DNA of 64,000 nt, taken from the NCBI GenBank assembly GCA_038380435.1, contig JAWZYU010000011.1, forward strand, positions 75,141,501 through 75,205,500, read 5' to 3'. Shown one piece after another: positions 11,302 to 21,947 of this stretch. The notes under the pieces are model-generated. The model saw nothing but the letters and a program-made list of their open reading frames with translations. It searched no databases and had not been told where the DNA came from. Position numbers and translations under genes: made by a program. The stretch is from Ryuthela nishihirai (taxonomy: Eukaryota; Arthropoda; Arachnida; Araneae; Heptathelidae). Every line of letters begins with the position of its first letter. The first letter of the stretch is position 1.

Positions 11302-12440
11302 CTTACTTTTAACTGAAAACAATACAAAACGTATTTTATTTGCAATTTTTATTGTTTCGTTTAAAAACTGATTCAAAATGATATTTTTAACCAAAGGTTC
11401 TATCGACAAAGCTGGATGACATTTCCGCATCCCGAAAGTAAACAATCCGAGCTTGAAAAGGAAATTTTGCGTAAATTTTCATTGTGTGAAAGCGTTGTAG
11501 CATATTGTAATTGATTCTCCCTGCTCCTACTTTTCTGTAAAATTTTCTCTATAAATCTGAAAAGCTTAAGTATTACAAATGCAAGTATTGGTTTTAAAGC
11601 CAATGAATGATTCTCTTAATAAACTATGGAATTTTTTAAACAAAATTCGTAAAAATATATCGAAGTGTTGCTATCATCGGTTGCCAAAGTATCGGAATGT
11701 TTCGTGTCCACAGATTAGAACTCGCGCATGCTCATTGAATAGCATTCCAGAATTTCATCTCCTAAGCCACAGCTGCCGGGCATCACTAATAAGAGTGCAA
11801 ACCAAGAGTAGAAGCTCGTTAGCAAACAGCTTGCTAGAATAGTGATGAGATGCGCAGCGAGGTTAATCCCGTCTTCTCCCCCGTGTCTCATCTCAATTTG
11901 CAAAGTCCTTAATCGCGTGATAAACAAGAAGGGCAAACCAGAAAAATGGAAACGACGCCTGACGTTCAACAGGTGGAGATGCCTCCTCGAAAAAGCTTCC
12001 CGTGACGCACATCGAGCGTTGTGACGTCAACACAAGATATCATTTGAGCTGCTGACGTCAGGAGATGCCGTTGACGAAGTGGTGTCGGGGAACGGGAGAA
12101 GGGCCGGGATTACAGCAGATATGAGGAATCACATTGGCATAGAGATGAAACAGAAAACGCATTCATTAGAGGCGAAAAGAAGAAACGGGAGATTAGAGAA
12201 AAGTGCTTTTCAACAGTAAAAGAGAGTTTTGTTTATCCACGAAATTCCTAAGAGACTGCGATCAAGTAATTAAGTACATTTAGGTTATATTGGTAAGATT
12301 TAAGGCAAAATGTAAAAATGTTATTAAAAAGGAAATACCACGTCAAGCAGCTGCTTGCCACAGAGGTCTGATAGGAGCCTGTCAGTTGAATGCGCAATAG
12401 AAAAGGTGTGTGAAGAAAGCTCAGCAGAAAGAAAGACAAC
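11302..12440. other. Unassigned sequence with a GC-richer patch
   Basis: From about 11,860 to 12,130 the GC content is visibly higher than in its flanks, and CRE-like sites cluster there. No coding region was recognised. Confidence 0.4.
12022..12060. promoter_or_regulatory. Pair of TGACGTCA (CRE-type) sites
   Basis: Two perfect TGACGTCA palindromes at 12022-12029 and 12053-12060 have start points 31 bp apart. Related half sites (TGACGTT, GTGACGCA) lie just upstream. TGACGTCA is the consensus for CREB/ATF factors. Whether it is used here cannot be told, as no gene is visible nearby. Confidence 0.35.
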
Positions 12441-12473
12441 ACAAACAAAACCTTACCCAAAGGCTCGAACCCT

Positions 12474-12601
12474 GGTCCCTTTGATCAGTAACCAAGCGTT
12501 GCTAACCACTCGGCCACTGAGACGGCTTAAAATGACCCGGGTTTCTTTGATCAGTAACCAAATGTGCTAACCACTCGGCCACCTGGACGGCCTAAAATGA
12601 A
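12474..12601 (-). repeat. Tandem pair of tRNA-like sequences
   Basis: Read on the minus strand, each unit has TGGCCGAGTGGTTAGCA, a good box A, followed by an anticodon-like arm around TTACTGA. Only the unit at 12474-12536 continues into a box B (GGTTCGAGCC, to about 12447). The second unit (12538-12601) stops before it. Acceptor and T stems do not pair well, so these are pseudo-tRNAs or the head of a second SINE family, not working tRNA genes. Confidence 0.6.
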
Positions 12602-13818
12602 ATAGCTTTCCTAAAATAAATATATTGAGTTATTATTGTGGTAAATTTTGTTTTGCTGATGTCATATGTTGAAGTTCTAAGGAAAGGTTCGCATAGTAGC
12701 ATTGCTATAAAGATTCAAGGTAAGAAAACTTCGTATATGTGATGAAAAAATTGAGCTAGGCTTCAGCAATAAATGAAGCAAATTCTAGATATTCATTTCT
12801 TATTATCTAGAATCAAGAATTGAATCCGTCAATGAAATAGAGAAGGAGTTTTTTTTGTTCTGTTTGATTTTTGGCACAAATATGTCAGTTATTACACGTT
12901 TGCTAAGAAATTAGGATTATATTTTAGAAAGTACACTCTAAAATATATATACTCCATTTGTTTGGCTATTATCAAAGCTAAATTGGTTATTACTAATACT
13001 ATTTGAATACTCCATTTATCAACGCCATTTGAGTACTCCTATTTCCAATGCTTTTTGAATACTTCTATTACTAATACTATTTGAATACTTATTATGTTAT
13101 TTTAATGAAAAGCCAACACTTGAAGAACCAACTCATGCTCTTCAAGTTTCGTGGCAACCTCAGACAAGGTCTTCAATTTTTTGAGACACTTTTAACTACG
13201 GATTAAACATTTCTGGTATCAATAAGCACGCCCAGAGCTTTTTTATCAGCCATAAGGCAGATCGGACTTTTGGCTAGGGGAGCCAACGCAACATGGACGC
13301 AAATGTGTTACATTTTGTTTAAATACATCAACAAAGATACGCCCTTTCCAATTCTGAGAAGGAACAAAAACTAGTTGGAAATATCCGTGGTTCAAAAGCA
13401 GTTCGTAGCACTCTCCTGCCAATGAAAAGCGAACTTTTAATGGATATAGATTGTGAGGACATATTGTTAACCGCATTGGGTAACTTCATATTATGTGAAT
13501 GGAAAACAGATTTCAAACTTAATAGCTCTAAAAATGTGCTTTTAACAGAAAAATGTCAGAGGAGATAAAATATGGATCTCAATCCTATTTATACAGATCT
13601 CGATTAAAAACAACCTTCTTTTAACATTTAAAGACGCTGAAGCTGATAGTTTTGGCAGCAGACGCTGTTGTTACTCTCGTTCCTGTCACTCTTTGATATT
13701 GATGGAAAAAATTACACCAACTTCTAAAATTACATTTATTTTAATAAATGATTTATTATACTTTTTGAAATAAATTGTAAGTCTAGCAACGATGATGTTA
13801 AAATGTTTCAGCTTCGAT
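12602..13818. other. Unassigned AT-rich sequence with degenerate tandem repeat
   Basis: Between about 12,985 and 13,100 a phrase like ACTAATACTATTTGAATAC recurs several times in degraded form. Nothing else was recognised. Confidence 0.45.
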
Positions 13819-14776
13819 AGGGTGATTCAAAACTTATCGTTCAAATTTCGTGGGGAGGTAGGGAATACGTCAGGAAACCGATTTCACATAGGAAAGTATG
13901 TCCGCAAATGTACGCATGCGTATGTAGAGGGCGCTGTGTGTACCCGTGGACCCCAGTTTTCCAGCTTCTGTCCTTTTCACAGATGAAGCTTCTTCACTCG
14001 TGAAGGTGTGTTCAATACACACAATTCACATGTGTGGGCTTACGACAACCCGCATGGTACGAGAAGTCACGCTGCGCAACATCGTTTTGCCGTAAATGTG
14101 TGGGCTGGAATCATTGGTGACTGTTGTTGGGACCTTACTTGCTACCGCCCCGATTGGACGGCCGGAAATACCTAATATTTCTCGAGACAGTGTTACCGAC
14201 TTTTCTGGGCGCTGTTCCTGCGCATATCCCCCGAGATATGTGGTATCAACATGACGGGGCTCCAGCCCATAGCACAATTGTTGCGCGTGATTACCTGAAC
14301 CGAACATTCGGAGCTCGATGGATCGGTAAAGGTGGACCGATCGCTTGGCCACCCAGGTCACCTGATTTATCACCCATGGATTTCTTTTTGTGGGGGGCCA
14401 TGAAAGACCATGTGTACGAGACCCCCGTCGACAGTGAAATGGACCTTGTTGCACGAATAGTGGCAGCCGCAGGCATTGTCCGTAATATGTCAGGCGTTTT
14501 TGAAAATGTTCGGCGGTCAATGCAACAGCGCTGTGAATCCTGTGTCCGTGTAAATGGTCGCAATTTTGAGCACCTACTATGAATCTGTACTTTACCTTGT
14601 TGGAATAAAAGTCACGTTCGTTACCACTTAACTGTACTGTTTCCTTGTGTTCACTTTACCTTCCATTTTGTTCATGTAGATAACGTTTGCGGACATACTT
14701 TCCTATGTGAAATCGGTTTCCTGACGTATTCCCTACCTCCACACGAAATTTGAACGATACGTTTTGAATCACCCTG
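13819..14776 (+). mobile_element. Second mariner-like transposon, internally deleted
   Basis: Inverted ends of about 95 bp: GGGTGATTCAAAACTTATCG at the left and its inverse ending GAATCACCCTG at 14776, with TA outside both. The left end lacks the expected CA after the TA. At 958 bp it is much shorter than the element at 6 kb, because the DNA-binding half of the gene is missing. Confidence 0.85.
13981..14582 (+). pseudogene. Mariner-like transposase, catalytic half only
   Basis: The sequence opens with FTDEASFTREGVFNTHNSH (about 13,978-14,035; first Asp preserved), then HVWAYDNPHGTRSH. After a frameshift near 14,125 comes an open run to 14582. That run holds WYQHDGAPAH (second Asp) and WPPRSPDLSPMDFFLWG (third Asp), with 41 residues between the two by my count. 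DD41D spacing is known from rosa-type mariner relatives. No N-terminal helix-turn-helix region is present. All three catalytic Asp survive, but one frameshift and the missing N-terminus make it non-functional. Confidence 0.85.
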
Positions 14777-14940
14777 TAGAACTTTATAAAATTACAAAAA
14801 TATTTTTCAAACGCGAGATTTCAGGGAATATTTTTAAGATATCCAATTTATTTCCTGTGACATTTTGATAAAATAAAGCTTTCGTTCAAGGTTAGGAAGC
14901 TTTGACTACAGCTTTCTTTTCGCACAAGATTCCATCTTGT

Positions 14941-15035
14941 GATTATTTATTATATTATATTTTATTATTATTATATTTATTATTATTATTATATTATTAT
15001 ATTTATTATTATATTATATTATTATTATATTATAT
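14941..15035. repeat. ATT/AT-rich simple repeat
   Basis: About 95 bp made almost only of ATT and AT units. It produces a spurious tyrosine/isoleucine-rich reading frame. Confidence 0.9.
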
Positions 15036-15067
15036 CTTATTGGGACAATCTTTATTGTCCCAATAAG
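15036..15067. repeat. Perfect 14 bp hairpin
   Basis: CTTATTGGGACAAT, loop CTTT, then the exact inverse ATTGTCCCAATAAG. It sits between the ATT repeat and the inverted transposase piece. Confidence 0.85.
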
Positions 15068-15079
15068 CCGAATATTTCA

Positions 15080-15164
15080 TCTCGAGAAATATTAGGTATT
15101 TCCGGCCGTCCAATCGGGGCGGTAGCAAGTAAGGTCCCAACAACAGTCACCAATGATTCCAGCC
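15080..15164 (-). mobile_element. Inverted 85 bp piece of the mariner-like gene
   Basis: Reverse complement of 14103-14187 inside the neighbouring transposase, with no difference that I could see. It fuses by chance in frame to the ATT repeat and to the RTE endonuclease, producing a 207-codon chimeric open frame (14939-15562) that is not a real gene. Confidence 0.9.
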
Positions 15165-16755
15165 TTTCATTAATGCACTCATATCCTAGAAGAGCTAGGG
15201 ATGCTCTTCTAGGTTATGAGTGCATTAATGAAAGGTTTCGTACAGCAAAATTTCAGACAAGCATTAAAGACTTGAATGTTATCTGTTGTTATGACCCCAC
15301 TGAGGATGCCGATGAGGATGAGAAAGATAGGTTTTATGGACAACTTCAGGATATTTTGAATTCTGTCAAGAAAGGAGATATTACCCTTGTTCTAGGTGAC
15401 TTCAATGCCAAAGTTGGTACTGACTCTGACCTGTGGGGCGGACTATTAGGTCCTTTTGGTATTGGTAGCTGCAATGGCAATGGGCAACGTCTCCTACAGG
15501 TAAGTAAACTCAATGGTTTCAGAATAACTAAACACTTATTACAAACACCGCGACATACATAAGTACACATGAGTTTCATCTGATGGGACGCATAAGAATA
15601 TGATTGATTATATGCTAATTAACAGCAAATGGGCTAGTTCTATTAGGAATACCAGATCACACAGGGGAGCTGAAATTGGATCTCACCGTTACCATGTTAA
15701 AAGTGTCTTGCAATTTAAACTTAAGAAGTGTTGTAATTGTAGTTGAAATGTAGTTAACATAATGAAAGCTCTCTATAATAACACTGAGTCGTGTGTGAGA
15801 GTTGGTAAAGCTTGTAGCAATTGGTTTAGCATTGCTTTTGGTGTTCGACAAGGGTGCATTTTGTCTCCTTTTCTCTTTACTTTGGTTATTGATTTTGTTA
15901 TGCAAAATTCACTGCAAGGGAAAGTTTTTGGCCTTGAGATACTAAAATTTCTGATTTAGATTATGCTGATGATTCAGCCCTTTTGGCAAATGATGTTGAT
16001 GAGATGAACTCTTTTATTCGAGCTGTTCATGAGACAGGTAGTAGAGTAGGTTTGGTTATAAACAGAGAGAAAACTAAAGTGATGAAAATTGGTCAGGTAG
16101 GCTGTTATTCAGTTAATCTGAATGGTTGCAGTCTTGAGGTGTCACAGTTTAATTACCTTGGGAGCTATGTAACAGATGCTGGTGATGTGAGGCATGATAT
16201 TAAGAGACGAATAGGGATTGCTGCCGGGTCTTTTAAGAATCTATGGAGATTGTGAAGAAATAGGCGTATACACCTAAAGACTAAAATTAGACTGTATAAT
16301 AGTTTGATTCTTTCTAGGGTTAGTTATGGTAGTGAAACTTGGACGCTGTGTAAACAAGATAACAGGAAACTAGATGCTTTTGATTCTAGATGTTTACTTA
16401 GTATCTTGGGTATTAGGTGGTTCAACTTTATAACTAATGATGAGGTTAGGCAAAGGAGTCTGCAACCTCCTTTAAGTAGCATATTGTGCAGAGAGAGACT
16501 CCGTTGGTTTGGCCATTTTACCCGTATGGATAATTAAGATTGGTGAATAGGGTTATGAACAGTGTGCCTAAAGGCCTCAGAAAGAAGGGGAGACCTAGGA
16601 TGCGGTGGGCAGACAATGTCAAACAGGACCTTGTTAGAATTGGTGTGCAGTGCCGGATGCAGCAGATATAGCTCAGGACAGATATGCTTGGATAATTAAA
16701 TTGCACGGTCTGATTGGACCTCCGTAGTCCATGGCTGCTTGATGATGATGATTAT
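15165..16755 (+). mobile_element. RTE-type non-LTR retrotransposon, 5'-truncated and internally deleted (copy A)
   Basis: Endonuclease sequence runs from ALLGYECINERF to the GSCNGNGQRLLQV region (15195-15720). It then jumps at about 15,745 into the reverse transcriptase (IMKALYNNTESCVRVGKAC). The intervening 1.5 kb present in the copy at 36.7 kb is missing. RT block GVRQGCILSPFLF is at about 15,840 and YADD (as YADDSALL) at about 15,960. The C-terminal LRWFGH block lies near 16,500. The 3' end is GATGATGATGATTATGATG. The 5' end is a snap-back: 15164-15195 is the inverse of 15204-15235. Several stops and frameshifts. Confidence 0.9.
15195..16710 (+). pseudogene. RTE endonuclease/reverse transcriptase polyprotein remnant (copy A)
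   Basis: Readable frames are 15195-15562 (endonuclease, including VLGDFNAKVG with the Asp/Asn active-site pair), 15762-15959 (RT block with GVRQGC), 15983-16255 and 16304-16537 (thumb and C-terminal region). The YADD active site is intact, but the protein is broken by the internal deletion and at least three frame changes. In RTE elements this protein nicks target DNA and copies its RNA into the break. Confidence 0.85.
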
Positions 16756-16834
16756 GATGTTCATTGACAAGTGCAAAGAAAAAAGGGAGAAAATAAGTAG
16801 GTAAAAATTTGAAAATGAATGAATAGTAGAGTAG

Positions 16835-17130
16835 TCCATAATCTTGGTTTGTCTTTCGTACCACTTCTGAATTCGAGACCTCAATTTAGAATAAGGTACA
16901 ATCGGTTTAAAGGTGACAAAACTCAAAGTCCTGTATAAATATTAAATTTCCGAGTGTCGTCCATTTTGATTATCCCTTCACTAGAGATAAGCGTGTACAA
17001 GTCAATGGGGTAACTGTCCACATTTCTAAACCAATCATTCATGTAATGCTAAGGAGAAACCCAAATTAGGGTTGAGGGCACTTTTCGATTTTGGTAACGA
17101 CCAATTTGTCTGTTCGTTTTGTAATGTTTT
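16835..17130. repeat. Segmental duplication, first copy (296 bp)
   Basis: Direct repeat of 17736-18028. Differences are few: a 6 bp deletion and a 3 bp insertion in the second copy, plus a few substitutions. Not related to any element I recognise. Confidence 0.92.
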
Positions 17131-17735
17131 CAAATTTTTTGGAAGCACTAACAGTTAAACGTCTCGGCTATTTTTCTTCTTCTTTGCATTGCCACCATTT
17201 CCGTTTCCTCTAGAAATAAACTGGATTTTTCAAACCAAATAAAGCTGCACAAATTTATACATTCCAAATGTCACTTACGTGAACGGGAATGATAAACTAA
17301 GCTGAAAATTGTTACTGCATTTTGACGCAATTAAAAATATTCAACTATTTCATTCCTTTTTTGCCAAATCCTCGCATCACAGAGACTGAGAACTATTTCT
17401 TTAATAACTTATATTATATTTGAATGATGACTTATTAACAGCCAATTGTTGGTTCATCAATAACTAGTTAATTACTGGATTGTAATTCATGATGCATGAT
17501 TAATAAATGAAATTAATATTTGGTATGAAATAGATATTTAATTATCAACGAATCCCGCCATGTTTTGAATCCTTTTCACCGTAGTCACGATTTGCAGGAA
17601 CTCTGCAGTTGCATTCCCTCCCCCTACCGATAGCTGTGTATTTATATCTGACGGAACCATCTCGACTTGTGGACACACTATTTTAACGTTGGCAACATCG
17701 AACAATTTCGTACCAATGTGTGGAAATCCCGTTGA
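17131..17735. other. Unassigned spacer between duplicated blocks
   Basis: About 600 bp AT-rich sequence with no recognisable content. Confidence 0.45.
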
Positions 17736-18028
17736 TCCATAATCTTGGTTTGTCTTTCGTACCACTTCTGAATTCGAGACCTCAATTTAGAATAAGGTAC
17801 AATCGGTTTAAAGGTGACAAAAGTCCTGTATAAATATTAAATTTTCGAGTGTCGTCCATTTTGATTATCCCTTCACTAGAGATAAGCGTGTACAAGTCAA
17901 TAATGGGGTAACTGTCCACATTTCTAAACCAATCATTCATGTAATGCTAAGGAGAAACCCAAATTAGGGTTGAGGGCACTTTTCGATTTTGGTAACGACC
18001 AATTTGTCTGTTCGTTTTGTAATGTTTT
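17736..18028. repeat. Segmental duplication, second copy (293 bp)
   Basis: Matches 16835-17130 in the same orientation. The match stops at the T-run that starts the neighbouring minus-strand SINE. Confidence 0.92.
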
Positions 18029-18362
18029 TTTTGCATACTACGGTCTAAATATGCAGGTAAAAGTATTCCCAAGTGTTCAGAACTAGGTAGTAGTGTAAAG
18101 AGACCCATTCGAGAACTACTACAGATAAATGGAAGCTTCCCCATTCAAGGCTTTCCATGATATAATAATTCTGCATACGTGACCTCCGCTTAATGTCCTG
18201 ACTGATAGCTGTTTTCCTCAATCCCCTTTGATGTCCCCTTTAAAAACTAGGTGAAAATGTGGTTGAGGGAGAAAATCTGAATGCAGAAACAATGAAGATT
18301 CGAACCTGAGATAAAAAAAAGTCCCAGTGCGGAGCTGTGCCGATTGAGTCAGTCTCCGTCTC
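18029..18362 (-). repeat. tRNA-derived SINE, strongly diverged
   Basis: Minus-strand order is kept: TTTTTTGCATACTACGGTCTAAAT, a body with many changes, then GAAGATTCGAACCTGAG (inverse of box B) and GCCGATTGAGTCAG (inverse of box A). One of the oldest-looking copies. Confidence 0.65.
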
Positions 18363-19565
18363 ACTTTGAAGAAGAAAATACTACGTAAGCCCTCCACGAG
18401 TCAATACATTTGAGTTTCCCAGTCTGCAATGAGGGAATGATTTTTCTTTCTAGTAAATGGGAATTATAGACAATGTAAGAATTTTCGAATTGGAAATTTT
18501 TGGAAATCAAAGTTTTATGTGTCTATTGGACAAGCTCAAGAACAGATGCCTCGCAGTATGATTAGTTTCGAACGAAGAAATATGTTCAAATGCTGAAGAA
18601 ATTCGTGGATCTCACAGCACAAAATGTTTCTCAACCGTTAGTAGACCGTGGGATACCTGCAAGTATCAATTGTTTCACGAGGAACACCTAATAAAAATTT
18701 TCGCGAAAAAGATTAACATATAGCTTTTGTATTTTTCGCCATATTTACGAATTATGCATTTCTGCTTAAATTATTCGGCAAAACGATTTAAATGCCTTTC
18801 TTCCCAAATATAACTTACCTTTATTTATTAAGGAAACATAGGGGAGACACTTGACGATCGCGAGGGTTATGCTCATTAAAAAGAAGTGTCAAAAATTTCA
18901 AAGGAAAAACAATGCAAGTGAAAATCGACATTAATAAACATTAAACTGACAATGAAAACATACATGAAGTGTGGAGCGTTGCTTGCCGCAGATATTTCTC
19001 CCTCCCCTATGACATCATTCATGTGATTGCTGTTCGCTTCCTCTTATGAATGCTTGAATGGAAAGCATTCGTTTCTGTGCCCTCTACTGGATCTAGGATT
19101 CAAGAAAGAAAAAATGCAAATTACATATTTTCCGAATTGGGCAAATAAGTGACACATTTCTTTAATCGGCACATAATCAAATCGGCGTTCGTGCACATAC
19201 ATAAGAATTGCGAACAGAACTTGAAACTGAAATTGATATTTCTCAAGATTAATGGGAACTTATATCCTACATATTCCAGCAGATTTTATCTGTTTTCAGA
19301 ATAAATTTCGTGAAAATATTTCCCATTTCATTTTTACCAATGATCTGTTTTTGTATTTTTCTTAAAGCATACGGAATGCTTTCGTTATCTTGCGGAGAAT
19401 CGCTCGGGAAACATTGTTTCCGATAATCCTCTTGGATCCCAAGGATCCACGGACCTTAGTTTATGAACTGCTGCACGAGAACAATTTCAGTACTCCATCT
19501 AAAATAAATATTCTCTTCTCCCAAATAGGGTTATCTCAGATTTACTATACATTTAATATGAACTA
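18363..19565. other. Unassigned sequence, possible hAT-like end
   Basis: Near 18,624-18,690 the phrase AATGTTTCTCAACCGTTAGT with GACCGTGGGATACC looks like a hAT-type terminus, without a found partner. The rest shows nothing. Confidence 0.35.
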
Positions 19566-19778
19566 CAGTCGCTCAAAAAAGTATCCGAACACTATAGTTG
19601 ATTACAGAATTCAGAAAAAATATCTGGCAACGATTGTTTTAGAAATTAGTGATCTGGCAAACTTCGTGTACAGTACGCGAAGGTTGCCAGATCACTAATT
19701 TCTAAAACAATCGTTGTCAGATATTTTTTCTGAATTCAATAATCAACCACAGTGTTCGCATACTTTTTTGAGCTACTG
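19566..19778. mobile_element. Foldback MITE, complete
   Basis: TA-flanked CAGTCGCTCAAAAAAGT palindrome. The centre differs from the usual CACGTG: it reads CTTCGTGTACAGTACGCGAAGG. Confidence 0.9.
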
Positions 19779-20098
19779 TACCATAATTCAAAATGCTCCT
19801 ATTCTTTGAGAATTTAAATATATAAATATATAATAAATTCCTAAACTTTGAGAATTTAAAATATCTGCAAGAGTTGCAACCCGTATCGTTAGTCACATTG
19901 GTTACACAGAATGACGTATCTAGCAATTAACAAAGCTGAACTCACTTTTACAGATTGTGTCGTATGAAACAGATGAGAAAGCGTTTCTTGCCAAAAGGTT
20001 TTATTCCCCCTGGAAGTTCACGTATTTTTTGTGGCGAGAGAGTGTCTTTGGGAGTTTAATGCTCGTTTTGCAATGACCAAAGTTGTCATTTACTGGTA
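19779..20098. other. Unassigned AT-rich spacer
   Basis: Contains a direct repeat of CTTTGAGAATTTAAA about 40 bp apart. Nothing else recognised. Confidence 0.45.
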
Positions 20099-20272
20099 CA
20101 GTCGCTCAAAAAAGTGTCCGAACACTACGGTTGATTACAGAATTCGGAAAAAATATCTGGCAACGATTTTTTTAGAAATTAGTGATCTGGCAACCTTCGT
20201 TGTCACGTGACACGAAGGTTTTTCTAAATTTTGTAATCAACCGTAGTATTCGGATACTTTTTTGGGCGACTG
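20099..20272. mobile_element. Foldback MITE with deleted right-arm segment
   Basis: TA-flanked; left arm and CACGTG centre are intact. The right arm jumps from CACGAAGG to TTTCTAAATTTTGTAATC, losing about 40 bp. It lies directly before a mariner-like remnant. Confidence 0.88.
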
Positions 20273-20279
20273 TAGTCAA

Positions 20280-20905
20280 CCAATTTGAAGAAAGAGGAAC
20301 TGAGGCTTCTGTGGTTGGTACCAATGACGTTATCGATGTAACAAGAGAGACAATAACAAAAGTCTGAGAAAAAATAGCCGACGCTTACCGATACAGTTAG
20401 AGGTTGTGAACAGCAATCACTGGAAGAAAAATCCCTCATCAGGGTTTATGGTTTCCATAACACAATTCAGCTATTTCGGACGATATCGGAAGATGGCGTC
20501 ATGCAGCGTTACATTTTTGCGAATGAATAGGGAGCGTTGCTCGAGGAAAATCCGGACTTTGTGAACTCCACGTGATTATCAGATGAAGCCCATTTCCAAC
20601 TGAATGGCTTCATTAACACATAAAATGCCAGATTGTGGTCTGCGGAAAATACAAGGCTTACAGTTGCTAAGCCACTGGCCACACAGAAAGTAACAATGGG
20701 GTATACATTGTCAAACATCATGATATTCGGTCCTGTGTTCATCGAGGGCGATGGAAATGCTGATGATTACCTCAGCATCATAAAATATGAAGTAGTTCAT
20801 TTCCTCCAGCAATATGATGTTGCAATGATTCTAGTTTTCAGCATAACGATGCAGGACTTCACAACGGCAATCCGGATCTTCAGTTTCTCTCTCATACCTT
20901 GTAAG
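20280..20905 (+). pseudogene. Mariner-like transposase remnant (third type)
   Basis: The readable core is SDEAHFQLNGFINT (about 20,575-20,620, first catalytic Asp). It is followed by LWSAENTRLTVAKPLATQKV and TMGYTLSNIMIFGPVFIEGDGNA, the usual block after the first Asp in mariner-like proteins. The next block (about 20,800-20,880) is badly decayed where QDGA would stand, and the third Asp block is missing. No TIRs found. Similar in type to the elements at 6 and 14 kb but not the same subfamily. Confidence 0.7.
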
Positions 20906-21202
20906 GAGAGATTTATCTAACAGGTATTTTATGCTCTTTGGTGATGGATTATATTGTCCACCAGATTCATCAGATCTTAGCTTCTGTGATATTTGTTTAC
21001 GGGAATATTTAAAGGATAAAGTATTTAAAAGGTTCCGCGTATAGTTCACTAACACAAGATGGCTTTTGAGACAGAAAGTCACTCCATTTTTATTCGTATT
21101 GACCAAAGGTTTCGCTGTTGATTTTTAGATCATTGGTGAAGTCGAGAACGTCACATAGAGCATGTTCTGAGTTAAGAAACAATTTAAGCTAGCATCTTAT
21201 CC
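20906..21202. other. Unassigned spacer
   Basis: No recognisable content. Confidence 0.4.
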
Positions 21203-21350
21203 AGCGTTTTTCAAACTTTTTCAACGCGATCCACAATAAGAAATGCATTTTACATCGCAATTCAGTCTGTTAGATCAACTCTGATATTTTCTATTCCATT
21301 TCATTAAACTTATGATGGTCGCGATCCACTAATGAGTCGCTTCCGCTGTT
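21203..21350. mobile_element. Probable hAT-like MITE fragment
   Basis: Starts CAGCGTTTTTCAAACTTTTT followed by CGCGATCCAC, and ends with GGTCGCGATCCACTAATGAG. The CGCGATCC(A)C block near both sides is typical of short hAT derivatives. Target duplication not identified. Confidence 0.45.
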
Positions 21351-21675
21351 TTAAAACTCCTCATCTAGACTATTCTATGAAACTTTCCTTTTATTTGATT
21401 CGCTAATGAATAAATTACGTCAGTTTCAAAGCTTCAAATGATAAGAAAATCACTCTGATTAAAAAATACGATTCTGTTTCATAATCTGAAATTATCTGAG
21501 GAAAAAAAAGTAAGCTAAAAATAAAAGCAGCAACCTATTTATGTTTAAGTGAAGAGAACTCTAAGCAAGATTCATGTAAAATCCTCTTAAATGATTTTTC
21601 TTAAGATAAAGAAATTTCTGTAGTCTATGATGTGGAATATGCTTCTTTCACAGAAGATTTCCACTGATATACACT
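21351..21675. other. Unassigned spacer
   Basis: AT-rich, nothing recognised. Confidence 0.4.
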
Positions 21676-21947
21676 CTGCGGTGGGTCAGAAAGGGGACAC
21701 TGATGGGCATGGAAAAGCTGTCGTCTGTCGGATGGTACGTAAAGCCGTGGCCCCGCGTGTAGGAGACACAAACCCTATATACGCTAAAGAAAGCTGTGGA
21801 TGACCACGGAAAAACTGTCCCGGATTAGCTTTTCCGTTGATCACCACTTTCCCCACTTTCTCCGAGTCCTTGGTGTCCTTATGGCCTGGCCATTTAGCCT
21901 GTTGTATGCAAAAAAAAGCGCTGTTCGGAGGTAAAACAACCCAACCT
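21676..21947 (+). repeat. tRNA-derived SINE lacking the head
   Basis: Plus-strand body starting in the CTCTGCGGTGGGTCAG region and ending GGTAAAACAACCCAACC. Confidence 0.82.

Noticed and set aside
13246..13516. Overlapping minus-strand frames of 62-76 codons
   Set aside because: No family resemblance that I could support.
14939..15562. 207-codon open frame, Tyr/Ile-rich then endonuclease-like
   Set aside because: A chance fusion of an ATT repeat, an antisense transposase piece and an RTE fragment; only the last part is coding in origin.
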